The position numbers and the translations under genes are program-made. From contig CAJUSO010000023.1 of NCBI GenBank assembly GCA_910588965.1, forward strand, positions 1 to 53,128: a DNA stretch of 53,128 nucleotides, written 5' to 3'. This document shows positions 1-8,514 of this stretch, one piece after another. The notes beneath the pieces were generated by a model that made no database searches, was not told the origin of the DNA, and was given only the letters and a program-made list of their open reading frames with translations. This DNA comes from an uncultured Lachnospiraceae bacterium (lineage in GTDB: Bacteria; Bacillota; Clostridia; Lachnospirales; Lachnospiraceae). The number at the start of each line of letters is the position of its first letter. The stretch's first letter is position 1.

Positions 1-51
1 AGCATCTGCCTTACAAGCAGAGGGTCATAGGTTCGAGCCCTATAGGTCCCA
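1..51 (+). tRNA. tRNA-Val (anticodon TAC), 5' end cut off
   Basis: The window opens inside this gene. The anticodon stem (5-9 with 17-21) encloses a seven-base loop with TAC at positions 12-14, which reads the valine codon GTA. A five-base variable region follows, then a perfect T stem (27-31 with 39-43) around a TTCGAGC loop, the 3' acceptor strand (44-50) and discriminator A51. No CCA is encoded. The D arm and 5' acceptor strand lie outside the window. Confidence 0.9.
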
Positions 52-56
52 TTTGT

Positions 57-140
57 GCCGCAGTGGCGGAACTGGCAGACGCGCAGGACTTAAAATCCTG
101 TGGTGGCGACATCGTACCGGTTCGATTCCGGTCTGCGGCA
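57..140 (+). tRNA. tRNA-Leu (anticodon TAA)
   Basis: The acceptor strands GCCGCAG (57-63) and CTGCGGC (133-139) pair perfectly, with discriminator A140 and no encoded CCA. The anticodon loop CTTAAAA gives TAA, which reads TTA leucine codons. A long variable arm, as expected for the leucine class, lies before the TTCGATT T loop. The gene sits five bases after the tRNA-Val gene, so the two are probably processed from one transcript. Confidence 0.95.
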
Positions 141-152
141 TTTTACATTGGA

Positions 153-193
153 TGCCCCAAATCTTTGTAGGATAAGGATTTGGGGCATTTTTT
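153..193 (+). terminator. Rho-independent terminator after the tRNA pair
   Basis: Eleven-base arms TGCCCCAAATC (153-163) and GATTTGGGGCA (177-187) pair perfectly around a 13-base loop. A run of six T follows (188-193). This closes the tRNA transcript just before the Dabb gene. Confidence 0.9.
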
Positions 194-209
194 AGGAAGG
201 AGGGATGGG

Positions 210-515
210 ATGGTTAAGCATATTGTAATGTTTAAGCTTAAGGAAGGGGCCAATGGCAAGACTGCCCTGGAGAATGCGAAGGAAGCCCAAGCCAAGGCCA
301 TTTCCCTGAAGGATACGGTGCCTTCTGTTACAGAGATGGAGGTGGTGTGCAATGCCCCGGCCGCAGACGGGACGAATTATGAATTGGCGCTTATCTGCAG
401 TTTTGAGGATATGGAGGCCTTAGAGGCATACCAGAAGCATCCGGAGCATGTAAAGTTCGGGGCCTACATCACAGGGCTTCGGGAAAGCAGGGCCTGTATT
501 GATTATGAGTATTAG
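210..515 (+). CDS. Dabb (stress-responsive A/B barrel) domain protein
   Basis: A 101-residue protein that is essentially one Dabb domain, a small dimeric alpha-beta barrel. The N-terminal strand VKHIVMFKLKE is typical of the family, and a second strand with a DYEY end closes the fold. Some family members catalyse ring formation or cleavage, but most in Firmicutes have no assigned reaction, and nothing here allows a substrate to be named. The start at 210 is preferred over an in-frame ATG at 180: it follows a strong GGAAGGAGGGA ribosome binding site, and the earlier start lies inside the tRNA terminator. The gene is monocistronic and converges on the GH18 gene. Confidence 0.85.
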   Translation: MVKHIVMFKLKEGANGKTALENAKEAQAKAISLKDTVPSVTEMEVVCNAPAADGTNYELALICSFEDMEALEAYQKHPEHVKFGAYITGLRESRACIDYEY

Positions 516-517
516 GC

Positions 518-587
518 AGAAGCATGCCTGCAGATCCTTTTCCGTAAAAGAGCGGGAAGAGGTTCCTGGGCATGCTTCTGTCTTTCT
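518..587. terminator. Probable bidirectional terminator between convergent genes
   Basis: Arms CAGAAGCATGC (518-528) and GCATGCTTCTG (570-580) pair perfectly around a 41-base loop and are followed by the T-rich TCTTTCT. They lie between the convergent Dabb and GH18 genes. The loop is long, so efficiency is uncertain. Confidence 0.5.
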
Positions 588-629
588 GGGGAAGCGCTTC
601 CCAATCAAGCAAGGCTTTTGGATGTGCCC

Positions 630-1766
630 TTAGGTAATGGAAAAAGTGCCGGCCAGCAGCAGCCAGTTTGCCCGGAAGAGCCGCATAATCTGCCAATAGC
701 CCATGCCCCGGAGGCCGTATTCTTTTACCAGCCCAAATTTGGCGGACAGGCTCCGCACATCTTCAAACCATACTTCATGGACAGACCCCTCCAGGCTATA
801 ATTGAAATAAGGCGATTGGGCAGTTTCGTCGAATTGGATGGCGGCATCATGGGAAACGGCGATTTGGACAGCCTCCACGTTCCCAATGGTGGTGGCTTTG
901 GAAGCCCCCTGTACAAAAGGAAGCGTCCAGTCATACCCATAATTCGGGATGCCCAGGTGGATTTTCCCGGCAGGGATTTTGGTCAGGGCATATTCCACTA
1001 CTTGCCGGACTTTGTTGAGCGGGGCTACGGCCATAGGGGGCCCATAGGTATACCCCCATTCGTAAGTCATAAGAAGCACATAGTCGGCGGCTTCCCCTAG
1101 CAGGGCGTAGTCTTTGCCCTCGTACAGCAGCCCCGTTTGCGTGTCTGAGGTCTTCGGCGCAAGGGCTACGGAGACGGGATAGCCCAGGGCATTTATGGCT
1201 GTGCGTACCTGGCGGACAAAATCGGCAAAGGGGAGCCTGTCTTCTGGCAGGATATATTCAAAATCAATGTCTACCCCTTCAAACCCGCGCTCTGTAAGCT
1301 GATAGGACAGGTTATCTATCAGCTGCTGTATTGCAGCATCATCATGGATGAGCTGGCTAATCAGGCGGTTATTGAAATGCCCGGAAGAATCAAGGGGCGT
1401 TAAGGTCAGGATGGGGGCTGTGCCGTAGGATTTTGCCTGGGTAAGCAGGAAGGTATCGTCTAAATTAGGCGGCACCAGCGCACCTTCTGGGGTAAAGCCG
1501 TAGGAGAAGATGAAAAGGCCGGAAAGGTAAGGGAGCGTTTCTTCCAGGATTTCCGGTTGGATAAAGGGATAAGCGTATCCTCCGGCATATGCGGCAGGAA
1601 GCGGGCTTTGGGGCGGCGCGCCTGTATCAACCAGCAGCGCCTGGCCGATGGCCAGGGGATAAGGGTAGGCAAGCTGGTTGCTGTAAATGATAGATTGGGG
1701 AGGGACGCCGTATTGGGCGGCGATACTGTCCACGGTGTCATTGGGGCGGACGGTGTAGATTTCCAT
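630..1766 (-). CDS. LysM-GH18 hydrolase, spore cortex-lytic SleL/YaaH type
   Basis: A 378-residue protein with one N-terminal LysM domain (about 1-46, beginning EIYTVRPNDTVDSIA), a short Pro/Ala/Gly-rich linker, then a glycoside hydrolase 18 barrel. The catalytic signature GVDIDFEY places the DxDxE acids near residues 166, 168 and 170. The architecture matches SleL/YaaH-type N-acetylglucosaminidases, which act on spore cortex fragments during germination; LysM would bind the glycan. There is no signal peptide, which is usual for this spore-loaded class. The start at 1766 is chosen because AAAGGATG lies eight bases before it, while the in-frame ATG at 1775 overlaps that site. Cortex hydrolysis itself is inferred from the family. 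Confidence 0.85.
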   Translation of the reverse strand: MEIYTVRPNDTVDSIAAQYGVPPQSIIYSNQLAYPYPLAIGQALLVDTGAPPQSPLPAAYAGGYAYPFIQPEILEETLPYLSGLFIFSYGFTPEGALVPPNLDDTFLLTQAKSYGTAPILTLTPLDSSGHFNNRLISQLIHDDAAIQQLIDNLSYQLTERGFEGVDIDFEYILPEDRLPFADFVRQVRTAINALGYPVSVALAPKTSDTQTGLLYEGKDYALLGEAADYVLLMTYEWGYTYGPPMAVAPLNKVRQVVEYALTKIPAGKIHLGIPNYGYDWTLPFVQGASKATTIGNVEAVQIAVSHDAAIQFDETAQSPYFNYSLEGSVHEVWFEDVRSLSAKFGLVKEYGLRGMGYWQIMRLFRANWLLLAGTFSIT

Positions 1767-1875
1767 ATGGAACATCCTTTTTCAATTAGGGTATGCCCAG
1801 AAAGCGGTATGGTGCCTGGGAACTGAAAAATTAATAAATTTTTAAGCACATTTATTCCTAAATTTTGCCACATTG

Positions 1876-1884
1876 TGATATACT
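1876..1884 (+). promoter_or_regulatory. Extended -10 promoter for uppP
   Basis: TGATATACT is an extended -10 element (TGn followed by TATACT at 1879-1884), 55 bases before the uppP start. No good -35 hexamer lies 17 bases upstream, which fits an extended -10 promoter. The region is AT-rich. Confidence 0.55.
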
Positions 1885-1938
1885 GTAACGGAGTTTAATG
1901 TTTGGATTGATTTCGCATAGACAGAGAGGATCAGTGTT

Positions 1939-2754
1939 ATGTCAGAAATATGGAAAGCTGTAATTTATGGAATTGTGGAAGGGATTACGGAGTGGCTTCC
2001 GGTCAGCAGCACAGGCCATATGATTCTGCTGGAGGAAATGATGCCCATGAAGGTGTCCCAGGATTTTTGGAACATGTTCCTGGTGGTGGTGCAGCTAGGC
2101 GCTATCCTGGCTGTGGTCCTGATGTTCTGGGACCGCATCTTCCCCTTCCGCTTGGGGGAAAAGGAAAAGATAGACTGGCGCATCATGGGCTTGTGGGGGA
2201 AAATCCTGGCTGCCTGCGTGCCGGCGGGTATCGTAGGCGTACTGTTTGACGACTGGCTGGAAGAGCATTTATACAATTTCTGGGTAGTCGCCGTCATGCT
2301 GATTGCTGTGGGGATCCTGTTTCTTTTTGTGGAAAACCGCAACAAGGGCGTGCGCCCCATTATCCGCAGCACGGACCAGCTTACTTATAAAGTCGTGCTG
2401 CTGATTGGCCTGTTCCAATTGGCTGCCGCCGTGTTCCCAGGCACCTCCCGTTCCGGCGCGACCATTATCGGCGCCTTGCTGATTGGCGTATCCCGTACGG
2501 TGGCTGCAGAGTTTACTTTTTACCTGGCTATCCCGGTAATGTTTGGCGCAAGCTTCCTGAAGCTCCTGAAATTTGGCCTTTCCTTTACCGGGGAAGAGCT
2601 TGGGATCCTCATGACGGGCATGGGCGTCTCCTTTGTGGTATCCGTCGTGGTCATCCGTATGCTGATGGGGTATATCAGGAAGCATGATTTTAAAGCCTTT
2701 GGCTGGTACAGGATTATCCTGGGAGGGGCTGTCCTGGTGTATTTTGGGATGTGA
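1939..2754 (+). CDS. uppP: Undecaprenyl-diphosphatase UppP (BacA family)
   Basis: This 271-residue polytopic membrane protein removes a phosphate from undecaprenyl pyrophosphate, regenerating the lipid carrier for peptidoglycan and other envelope polymers. The two diagnostic motifs are present: EGITEWLPVSSTGH near residues 14-27 and PGTSRSGATIIG near 170, which carry the catalytic Glu, Ser, His and Arg residues. Length and hydrophobic pattern (about seven or eight segments) match the family. The ATG follows GAGAGGA. The gene leads a same-strand run with pth and mfd, with only 23 bases to pth, so they are probably cotranscribed. High UppP activity is associated with bacitracin tolerance in other bacteria. 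Confidence 0.97.
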   Translation: MSEIWKAVIYGIVEGITEWLPVSSTGHMILLEEMMPMKVSQDFWNMFLVVVQLGAILAVVLMFWDRIFPFRLGEKEKIDWRIMGLWGKILAACVPAGIVGVLFDDWLEEHLYNFWVVAVMLIAVGILFLFVENRNKGVRPIIRSTDQLTYKVVLLIGLFQLAAAVFPGTSRSGATIIGALLIGVSRTVAAEFTFYLAIPVMFGASFLKLLKFGLSFTGEELGILMTGMGVSFVVSVVVIRMLMGYIRKHDFKAFGWYRIILGGAVLVYFGM

Positions 2755-2777
2755 CATAAGAGAGAAGGAGAAGTACC

Positions 2778-3338
2778 ATGTTTGTAATCGCAGGGTTGGG
2801 GAATCCGACCAGGCAGTATGCGAAAACCCGCCACAACGTAGGTTTTGAGGTGGTAGACCTGCTGTCTGATAAATACCATATCAAGTTAAAAGAAAAGAAG
2901 CACAGGGCGCTGTGCGGGACAGGGATGATCGAGGGGCAGAAGGTCCTTCTGGCTAAGCCGCAGACCTTTATGAACTTAAGCGGTGAAAGCATCGCTGCCA
3001 TCCTGGGTTTTTATAAATTAAGCCCAGAGACAGATTTGCTTGTCATTTATGACGACGTCAGCCTGGCCCCAGGGAAGCTTAGGATCCGCATGAAAGGGAG
3101 CGCCGGGGGCCACAATGGGATAAAAAGCATCATCAGCCATCTGGGGACCCAGGAATTCCAAAGGATTAAGGTAGGCGTCGGGGAAAAGCCCCCAGGCTGG
3201 GATTTGGCGGATTATGTGTTAGGCCGTTTCCCCAAGGAGGACCGGAAGCTGGTAAAGGAAGCATATGAGAGGGCCTGCGGGGCTGCCGCCCTTATGGCGC
3301 AGGGCGAGGCAGGCCGCGCCATGAACTTGTACAATTAA
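2778..3338 (+). CDS. pth: Peptidyl-tRNA hydrolase
   Basis: This 186-residue cytosolic enzyme cleaves the ester bond of peptidyl-tRNA released from stalled ribosomes, recycling tRNA. The N terminus FVIAGLGNPTRQY, the catalytic His19 in TRHNVGF, Asn66 in TFMNLSG and the Asp pair near residues 92-93 in YDDVSLAPGKLR are all family hallmarks. The length is normal. AGAAGGAGAAG precedes the ATG. The gene lies between uppP and mfd; the pth-mfd order is common in Firmicutes, and the 29-base gap to mfd shows no terminator. Confidence 0.97.
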   Translation: MFVIAGLGNPTRQYAKTRHNVGFEVVDLLSDKYHIKLKEKKHRALCGTGMIEGQKVLLAKPQTFMNLSGESIAAILGFYKLSPETDLLVIYDDVSLAPGKLRIRMKGSAGGHNGIKSIISHLGTQEFQRIKVGVGEKPPGWDLADYVLGRFPKEDRKLVKEAYERACGAAALMAQGEAGRAMNLYN

Positions 3339-3367
3339 TCTTACAACATATCTACGGAGGCCTCCGA

Positions 3368-6300
3368 ATGAAAAGTTTTACAGAGCCCCTTCTGGGCTTA
3401 AAGGAATATGTGGAACTCAAACAGCAACGAAAGAAAGGCAAGAAAGAAGTCCTGCAGGTTTCCGGGTGCATAGACACCCAGAAGCCTCATTTCATGTATA
3501 GCCTATTAGAGGATACAGAAAGCGCGATCCTGGTCACTGCCCAGGAACAGACGGCAAAGGAACTGTATGAAAGTTACCGTTTTTTTGACAGGCAGGCGGT
3601 ATACTATCCCGCCAGGGATGTCCTCTTTTACCAGTCGGATATCCGCGGGAACCTCTTGACTGCCCAGCGCCTGACGGCCATTAAGGCTATCTTAGAGCAG
3701 CCCCGTGTCACTGTTGTCACTACCTTTGACGCCCTGATGGACCGTATGGCGCCCCCCGCGCTGGTGCAAAAAGGGATTTTGTGCTATTCCCTGGGGGATA
3801 CCCTGGATATGGAACGCGTAAAGGCGCGCCTCATCCAAATGGGCTACGAGCGGAATTACCAGGTAGAAAGCGCAGGGCAGTTTGCCATACGGGGCGGTAT
3901 CCTGGATATTTTCCCTTTGACGGAGGAAAACCCGTACCGGATTGAATTGTGGGGGGATGAGATTGATTCCATGCGCAGTTTTGACCCGGAGAGCCAGCGT
4001 TCCATTGAAAACCTGGAACAGGTGCGCATTTACCCTGCCTGTGAAGCGGCACTGTTCCCAGAAATGATAGAAAAAGGCCTGGAGAAGATGGAACAGGACG
4101 GGCAGCTCCTCTATGAGGCCTTCCGCAAGGAGATGAAGACGGAAGAAGCGCACCGCATCAAAACCATGGTAGGCTCATTGGCAGAAGAAATCCAGGAACT
4201 GGGCTACAGCGGGAGCCTTGACAGCCTCCTCATGTATTTCTTGGATGAGACGGCCTGCCTGTTTGATTATTTCCCAGAAGGGATGGCGCTGTTCCTGGAT
4301 GAGCCTGCCAGGCTGGCGGAAAAGGGCAGGGCAGTGGAACAGGAATTTTTGGAAAGCATGGCGCACCGCTTGGAAAAGGGTTATATCCTGCCAGGGCAGA
4401 TGGAAGCCCTATACCATTGGGAAGAAGTCTTTGCCAGGGCAGGGCGGCAGGGGTGCGTGGCCTTTACCACCTTGGACATGCGTTTGGAAGAGCTGGAGCC
4501 AAAGCACCGTTATGCCATATCGGCCCGGTCAGTCCAATCCTATAACCGTAGTTTTGAGTTATTGATTAAGGACCTAAAACAGTATAAGAAGAAAAAATGC
4601 CGGGCAATCCTTCTGTCTGGCTCCCGTACCCGGGCGAAGAACCTTGCCGTAGACCTGCAGCAGGAAGGGCTGAACAGCTTTTACAGTGAGGATTATGGCC
4701 ATCTGGTGCAGCCAGGGGAAGTGATGGTGGCGTATGGCAAGCTGCGCAAAGGCTTTGAATACCCAGATATCCAGTTTTCTGTCATCTCTGAAAGCGATAT
4801 CTTCGGCGGGGAGCCCAGGAAAAAGAAAAAGCGTAAAATCTATGAGGGGGAGAAAATCCAGAGCTTTACCGATCTGGGCATCGGGGACTATGTGGTCCAT
4901 GAGCGGTATGGCGTGGGCATTTACCGTGGGATTGAGAAGGTGGAGATCCAAAAGACGGCGAAGGATTATGTAAAGATTGAATACGATAAGGGCAGTACCC
5001 TGTATGTACTGGCTACCCAGTTAGAGGCGCTCCAGAAATATGCGGGGGCGGAGGCGAAACGCCCCAAAATTAACCGCCTGGACGGCCAGGAATGGACAAA
5101 GACCAAAAACCGGGTCAAAGGCGCAGTCAAGGAAATTGCCAGGGATTTGGTGGAGCTTTATGCGGTGCGCCAGCAGACCGAGGGCTACTGCTATGGGGAG
5201 GATACGGTATGGCAGCGGGAGTTTGAGGAACTGTTCCCCTTTGAAGAGACAGAAGACCAGGAGGCGGCGATTGAAGCGGCCAAGCGCGACATGCAGAGCA
5301 AGAAGATTATGGACCGCCTGATTTGCGGGGACGTAGGGTACGGCAAGACGGAGATTGCCATCCGGGCTGCATTTAAAGCGGTACAGGAGAGCAAGCAGGT
5401 GGCCTACTTGGTGCCAACGACCATCCTGGCGCAGCAGCATTACAATACCTTCCTGCAGCGTATGAAGGATTTCCCAGTGCGGATTGACCTGATGTGCCGT
5501 TTCTGTACAAGCGCACAGATAAAAAAGACCGTGGAAGATCTGAAGCGCGGGCTGGTGGATATTGTAATCGGCACCCACCGTATCCTCTCGAAGGACGTGG
5601 GGTTTCGGGATTTGGGCCTGCTGGTGATTGACGAGGAGCAGCGGTTTGGGGTGGCCCATAAAGAGAAAATCAAGCAGCTGAAGAAAAATGTGGACGTCTT
5701 AACCCTAACGGCCACCCCCATTCCCAGGACGCTCCATATGAGCCTGATTGGCATACGTGATATGAGCGTGCTGGAGGAACCGCCAATGGACCGCCTGCCA
5801 ATACAGACTTATGTGATGGAATACAATGAAGAAATTGTCCGGGAGGCCATCCACCGGGAACTGGCCAGGGGCGGGCAGGCTTACTATGTGTTCAACCGGG
5901 TGAACCAGATTGTGGAGGTGGCTTCCCAGGTGGCAAAGCTGGTGCCGGAAGCCAATGTGGCCTTTGCCCACGGGCAGATGAAGGAGCGGGAACTGGAAAA
6001 TATCATGTACCAGTTTATCAATGGAGAGATTGACGTGCTGGTATCCACTACGATTATAGAGACCGGCCTGGATATTTCCAATGTGAATACCATGATTATC
6101 CATGACGCCGATCATATGGGCCTCTCCCAGCTCTACCAGCTCCGGGGGCGTGTGGGGCGTTCCAACCGCACCTCCTATGCCTTCCTGATGTACCGGAGGG
6201 ATAAGATGCTCAAGGAGGTGGCGGAAAAACGGCTGTCTGCCATTAAGGAATTTACGGAATTGGGCAGCGGCTTTAAGATTGCCATGCGGGATTTGGAAAT

Positions 6301-6898
6301 CCGGGGCGCCGGCAACCTGTTAGGGGCGCAGCAGCATGGGCATATGGCAGCCGTAGGCTATGACCTGTACTGCAAGATGCTCAATGAAGCGGTAAAAACC
6401 CTAAAAGGGGAGAAACAGCCGGAACAGTTTGACACAGCCCTAGAGCTGGAACTGGACGCCTTTATCCCCGTTTCCTATATCCCCAATGAATTCCAGAAGC
6501 TAGAGGTTTACAAACGGATTGCCGTAGTGGAAAGCCAGGAGGAAGGCGAGGAAATCCTGGAGGAATTGATTGACCGTTTTGGGGAGCCGCCCAAGTCCGT
6601 GCAGAACCTTTTGGAGATTGCCCGCCTAAAAGCGAAAGCGCACCAATGCTATTTTACAGAAGTAAAAGAGGCGGGGGATAAAATCCGCTTTACCTTTTAT
6701 GCCCAGGCGAAAATCCAGCTGCCCAATATCGCCAAGCTGGCGGAAGCCTACAAGGGCGCATTGCAGTTTGTACGGGATTCCAAAATGCCCTATCTGGAAT
6801 GCGATAAAAGCCGCTTGGGAAAGGGGAGGGGCATAGCTTCCCTGGAGCTTGTGGGGAAAATCCTGGAGGACGTATGGGAATTGCTGGTGGAGAAGTGA
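3368..6898 (+). CDS. mfd: Transcription-repair coupling factor Mfd
   Basis: This 1176-residue DNA translocase recognises RNA polymerase stalled at lesions, removes it and recruits the UvrABC excision machinery. In order: an N-terminal UvrB-like region, a CarD-type RNA polymerase interaction domain near 498-560 (GIGDYVVHERYGVG), a RecG-like helicase core with Walker A GDVGYGKTE near 654 and a DEEQ box near 755, helicase motif VI (QLRGRVGRS), and a C-terminal TRCF domain (FIPVSYIPNEFQKLE). The length is full for the family. GGAGG sits nine bases before the ATG. The reading frame is intact throughout. Confidence 0.98.
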   Translation: MKSFTEPLLGLKEYVELKQQRKKGKKEVLQVSGCIDTQKPHFMYSLLEDTESAILVTAQEQTAKELYESYRFFDRQAVYYPARDVLFYQSDIRGNLLTAQRLTAIKAILEQPRVTVVTTFDALMDRMAPPALVQKGILCYSLGDTLDMERVKARLIQMGYERNYQVESAGQFAIRGGILDIFPLTEENPYRIELWGDEIDSMRSFDPESQRSIENLEQVRIYPACEAALFPEMIEKGLEKMEQDGQLLYEAFRKEMKTEEAHRIKTMVGSLAEEIQELGYSGSLDSLLMYFLDETACLFDYFPEGMALFLDEPARLAEKGRAVEQEFLESMAHRLEKGYILPGQMEALYHWEEVFARAGRQGCVAFTTLDMRLEELEPKHRYAISARSVQSYNRSFELLIKDLKQYKKKKCRAILLSGSRTRAKNLAVDLQQEGLNSFYSEDYGHLVQPGEVMVAYGKLRKGFEYPDIQFSVISESDIFGGEPRKKKKRKIYEGEKIQSFTDLGIGDYVVHERYGVGIYRGIEKVEIQKTAKDYVKIEYDKGSTLYVLATQLEALQKYAGAEAKRPKINRLDGQEWTKTKNRVKGAVKEIARDLVELYAVRQQTEGYCYGEDTVWQREFEELFPFEETEDQEAAIEAAKRDMQSKKIMDRLICGDVGYGKTEIAIRAAFKAVQESKQVAYLVPTTILAQQHYNTFLQRMKDFPVRIDLMCRFCTSAQIKKTVEDLKRGLVDIVIGTHRILSKDVGFRDLGLLVIDEEQRFGVAHKEKIKQLKKNVDVLTLTATPIPRTLHMSLIGIRDMSVLEEPPMDRLPIQTYVMEYNEEIVREAIHRELARGGQAYYVFNRVNQIVEVASQVAKLVPEANVAFAHGQMKERELENIMYQFINGEIDVLVSTTIIETGLDISNVNTMIIHDADHMGLSQLYQLRGRVGRSNRTSYAFLMYRRDKMLKEVAEKRLSAIKEFTELGSGFKIAMRDLEIRGAGNLLGAQQHGHMAAVGYDLYCKMLNEAVKTLKGEKQPEQFDTALELELDAFIPVSYIPNEFQKLEVYKRIAVVESQEEGEEILEELIDRFGEPPKSVQNLLEIARLKAKAHQCYFTEVKEAGDKIRFTFYAQAKIQLPNIAKLAEAYKGALQFVRDSKMPYLECDKSRLGKGRGIASLELVGKILEDVWELLVEK

Positions 6899-6925
6899 AA
6901 AATTCGTGAAATACGGGAAAAATAG

Positions 6926-6997
6926 TTGATACTGGCCGGAAAAAGAATTATAATAGTAACGATTCGGCAGGCCTGCGCACAGAGGCGCACTGCCTGC
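6926..6997 (+). promoter_or_regulatory. Sigma-A promoter and leader hairpin of the PrsA-like gene
   Basis: TTGATA (6926-6931) and TATAAT (6949-6954) are separated by exactly 17 bases. The leader carries an inverted repeat, GCAGGC (6967-6972) with GCCTGC (6992-6997), plus an inner GCGC pair. It lacks a T-run, so it is more likely an mRNA-stability hairpin than a terminator. The lipoprotein gene therefore has its own promoter after mfd. Confidence 0.75.
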
Positions 6998-7056
6998 AAG
7001 GGAATAATGCATAACATCAATGTGCGGGATAAACAAGAAATACAGAGGAGGATATT

Positions 7057-8325
7057 ATGAAAGCAAAAAAGATATTGCCATTTTTATTGGCAGCCGCCAT
7101 GGGCGTGTCTGTCCTGACAGGCTGCGGCAACAGGATTGATGGGGATAAGCCAGGGGCAACCCTGGAAGGGGAGGAAATCCCCCTTGGGCTTATGAATTTT
7201 ATGGCAAGATACCAGCAGGCTGTTTATGACGGGCAGCTGGGCACGATGTTTGGGAATACCATGTGGACCCAGGACCTGATGGGGGAAGGGACGGACATGC
7301 AGACTTCTGTCAAGAACCAGGTGGCAGAAAACGTGGAGATCCTATACTTGCTGGAAGACCATATGGCGGACTATAAGGTGGAGATTACCGAAGAGGAACT
7401 GGCGAAGATGGACGAGGCTGCAGAGAAGTTCATGGAAGGCAATTCTCAGGCAGCTATCCGGCAGATTGGCGCTACCAAGGAGTATGTCAAGGAAATGCTG
7501 CGGCTTAATACCATCCAGGTGAAGATGCGGGCAGAGATGGATAAGGAAGTGGATACAGAGGTATCAGATGACGAGGCAGCCCAGAAGACCATTTCCTATG
7601 TGCAGGTGAACCACCATGCGACTACGGATGAAGAAGGCAATACGGTGGAGTATACAGAAGAGGAGAAGGAAAGCCTTAAGGCTGAGGTAGAGGCATTTGC
7701 CGCAAGTGCCGCAGATGACTTCTCAGCGGCCGCAGAGACGGCAGGGTATACGGTTACGCCTTATTCTTATGGTGCGGATGAGGAGAATCTGGCCAAAGAG
7801 GTAAAGGATGCGGCAGATAAGCTTAAGGATGGGGAAATCAGTGATATTATTACGACAGATGACAGCTATTATGTTGTGAAGATGGACAGTACTTTTGATG
7901 AAGAGGCTACAGAGACGAAGAAGGAGAATATTGTCCAGGAACGGAAGAATGACCATTATACGGAAATTTGCGACGGCTATAAGAAGGATGTGAAATTCGA
8001 GGTCAATGCAGATGAATGGGCAAAGGTGGTATTTGACGAGTTTTTCACGATTAAGCAGGCAGAAACGGCAGAGGATGGGGAAGCCCATACAGCGGATGAT
8101 GGGCATAACCATGATGAGGATGGCGAAGTAGGGGAAGAAGGCAGCACAGCAGGAGAAGAAGAAGGGGAAGATAGCACAGCAGGGGAAGGCAGCACAGCAG
8201 GAGAAGAAGAAGGGGAAGATAGCACAGCAGGGGAAGGCAGCACGGCAGGAGAAGAAGGGGAAGATAACGCAGCAGGGGAAGGAGAAGACAGCACGGCAGG
8301 AGAAGGGGACGGCAGTGCAGAATAA
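7057..8325 (+). CDS. PrsA-like foldase lipoprotein with repetitive acidic tail
   Basis: A 422-residue predicted lipoprotein. The signal peptide ends in the lipobox LTGC, with Cys23 as the lipidated residue. The next ~300 residues resemble the SurA/PrsA class: a helical chaperone-like N-terminal part, then a degenerate parvulin-like region ending in strands such as SYYVVKMD. Such proteins help exported proteins fold outside the membrane. Whether this parvulin region is catalytic cannot be judged. From about residue 350 the protein becomes low-complexity, first His/Asp-rich (DDGHNHDEDGE) and then a Gly/Glu/Ser/Thr/Ala repeat of 16 residues. AGAGGAGG precedes the ATG. It lies directly after mfd but has its own promoter. 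Confidence 0.8.
   Translation: MKAKKILPFLLAAAMGVSVLTGCGNRIDGDKPGATLEGEEIPLGLMNFMARYQQAVYDGQLGTMFGNTMWTQDLMGEGTDMQTSVKNQVAENVEILYLLEDHMADYKVEITEEELAKMDEAAEKFMEGNSQAAIRQIGATKEYVKEMLRLNTIQVKMRAEMDKEVDTEVSDDEAAQKTISYVQVNHHATTDEEGNTVEYTEEEKESLKAEVEAFAASAADDFSAAAETAGYTVTPYSYGADEENLAKEVKDAADKLKDGEISDIITTDDSYYVVKMDSTFDEEATETKKENIVQERKNDHYTEICDGYKKDVKFEVNADEWAKVVFDEFFTIKQAETAEDGEAHTADDGHNHDEDGEVGEEGSTAGEEEGEDSTAGEGSTAGEEEGEDSTAGEGSTAGEEGEDNAAGEGEDSTAGEGDGSAE
8140..8310 (+). repeat. 48-base in-frame tandem repeat coding an acidic tail
   Basis: Copies begin at 8140, 8188 and 8236, with a partial fourth copy after 8281. The first two are nearly identical. The third has lost one GAA codon (45 bases). Each encodes a 16-residue unit, GSTAGEEEGEDSTAGE. 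Being a multiple of three, the copy number can vary without breaking the frame. Confidence 0.9.
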
Positions 8326-8462
8326 GGAATTTTCTGGCTGGCTTGCGCAGGTGTGTGCTGCGTGAAGGGGGAGGCAGATAAACATATTGGCAGTTGCCGG
8401 GGAAGCAGCCCTGGGTGGGCAAGCCCACACAGCAGGCGGGGGACGCTCCGGCAAACGGATTA

Positions 8463-8514
8463 CTAAGGGAGACTAAGACGCTCGGGATTGCCTTCGCGCC
8501 TAAGTCTCCCTAAG
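8463..8514. repeat. Long imperfect inverted repeat
   Basis: Arm 8463-8481 pairs with 8496-8514 at 16 of 19 positions around a 14-base loop. The core of each arm is GGGAGACT or its complement. No T-run follows. The second arm ends inside the first unit of the hairpin array, and the CTAAG end of the first arm resembles the start of each array unit. Confidence 0.8.

Noticed and set aside
1..140. tRNA genes as an integration site for a mobile element
   Set aside because: No integrase, direct repeat of a tRNA 3' end or phage genes were seen nearby.
618..1100. 160-codon open frame on the plus strand
   Set aside because: It is the antisense shadow of the GH18 gene, which has clear catalytic motifs on the other strand.
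1825..1842. AAAAATT/AATTTTT inverted repeat as an operator upstream of uppP
   Set aside because: Such short AT-only repeats are expected by chance in AT-rich promoter DNA.
7723..8454. 243-codon minus-strand frame
   Set aside because: It is the complement of the lipoprotein gene and its repeat; the product is Cys/Pro/Phe-rich nonsense.
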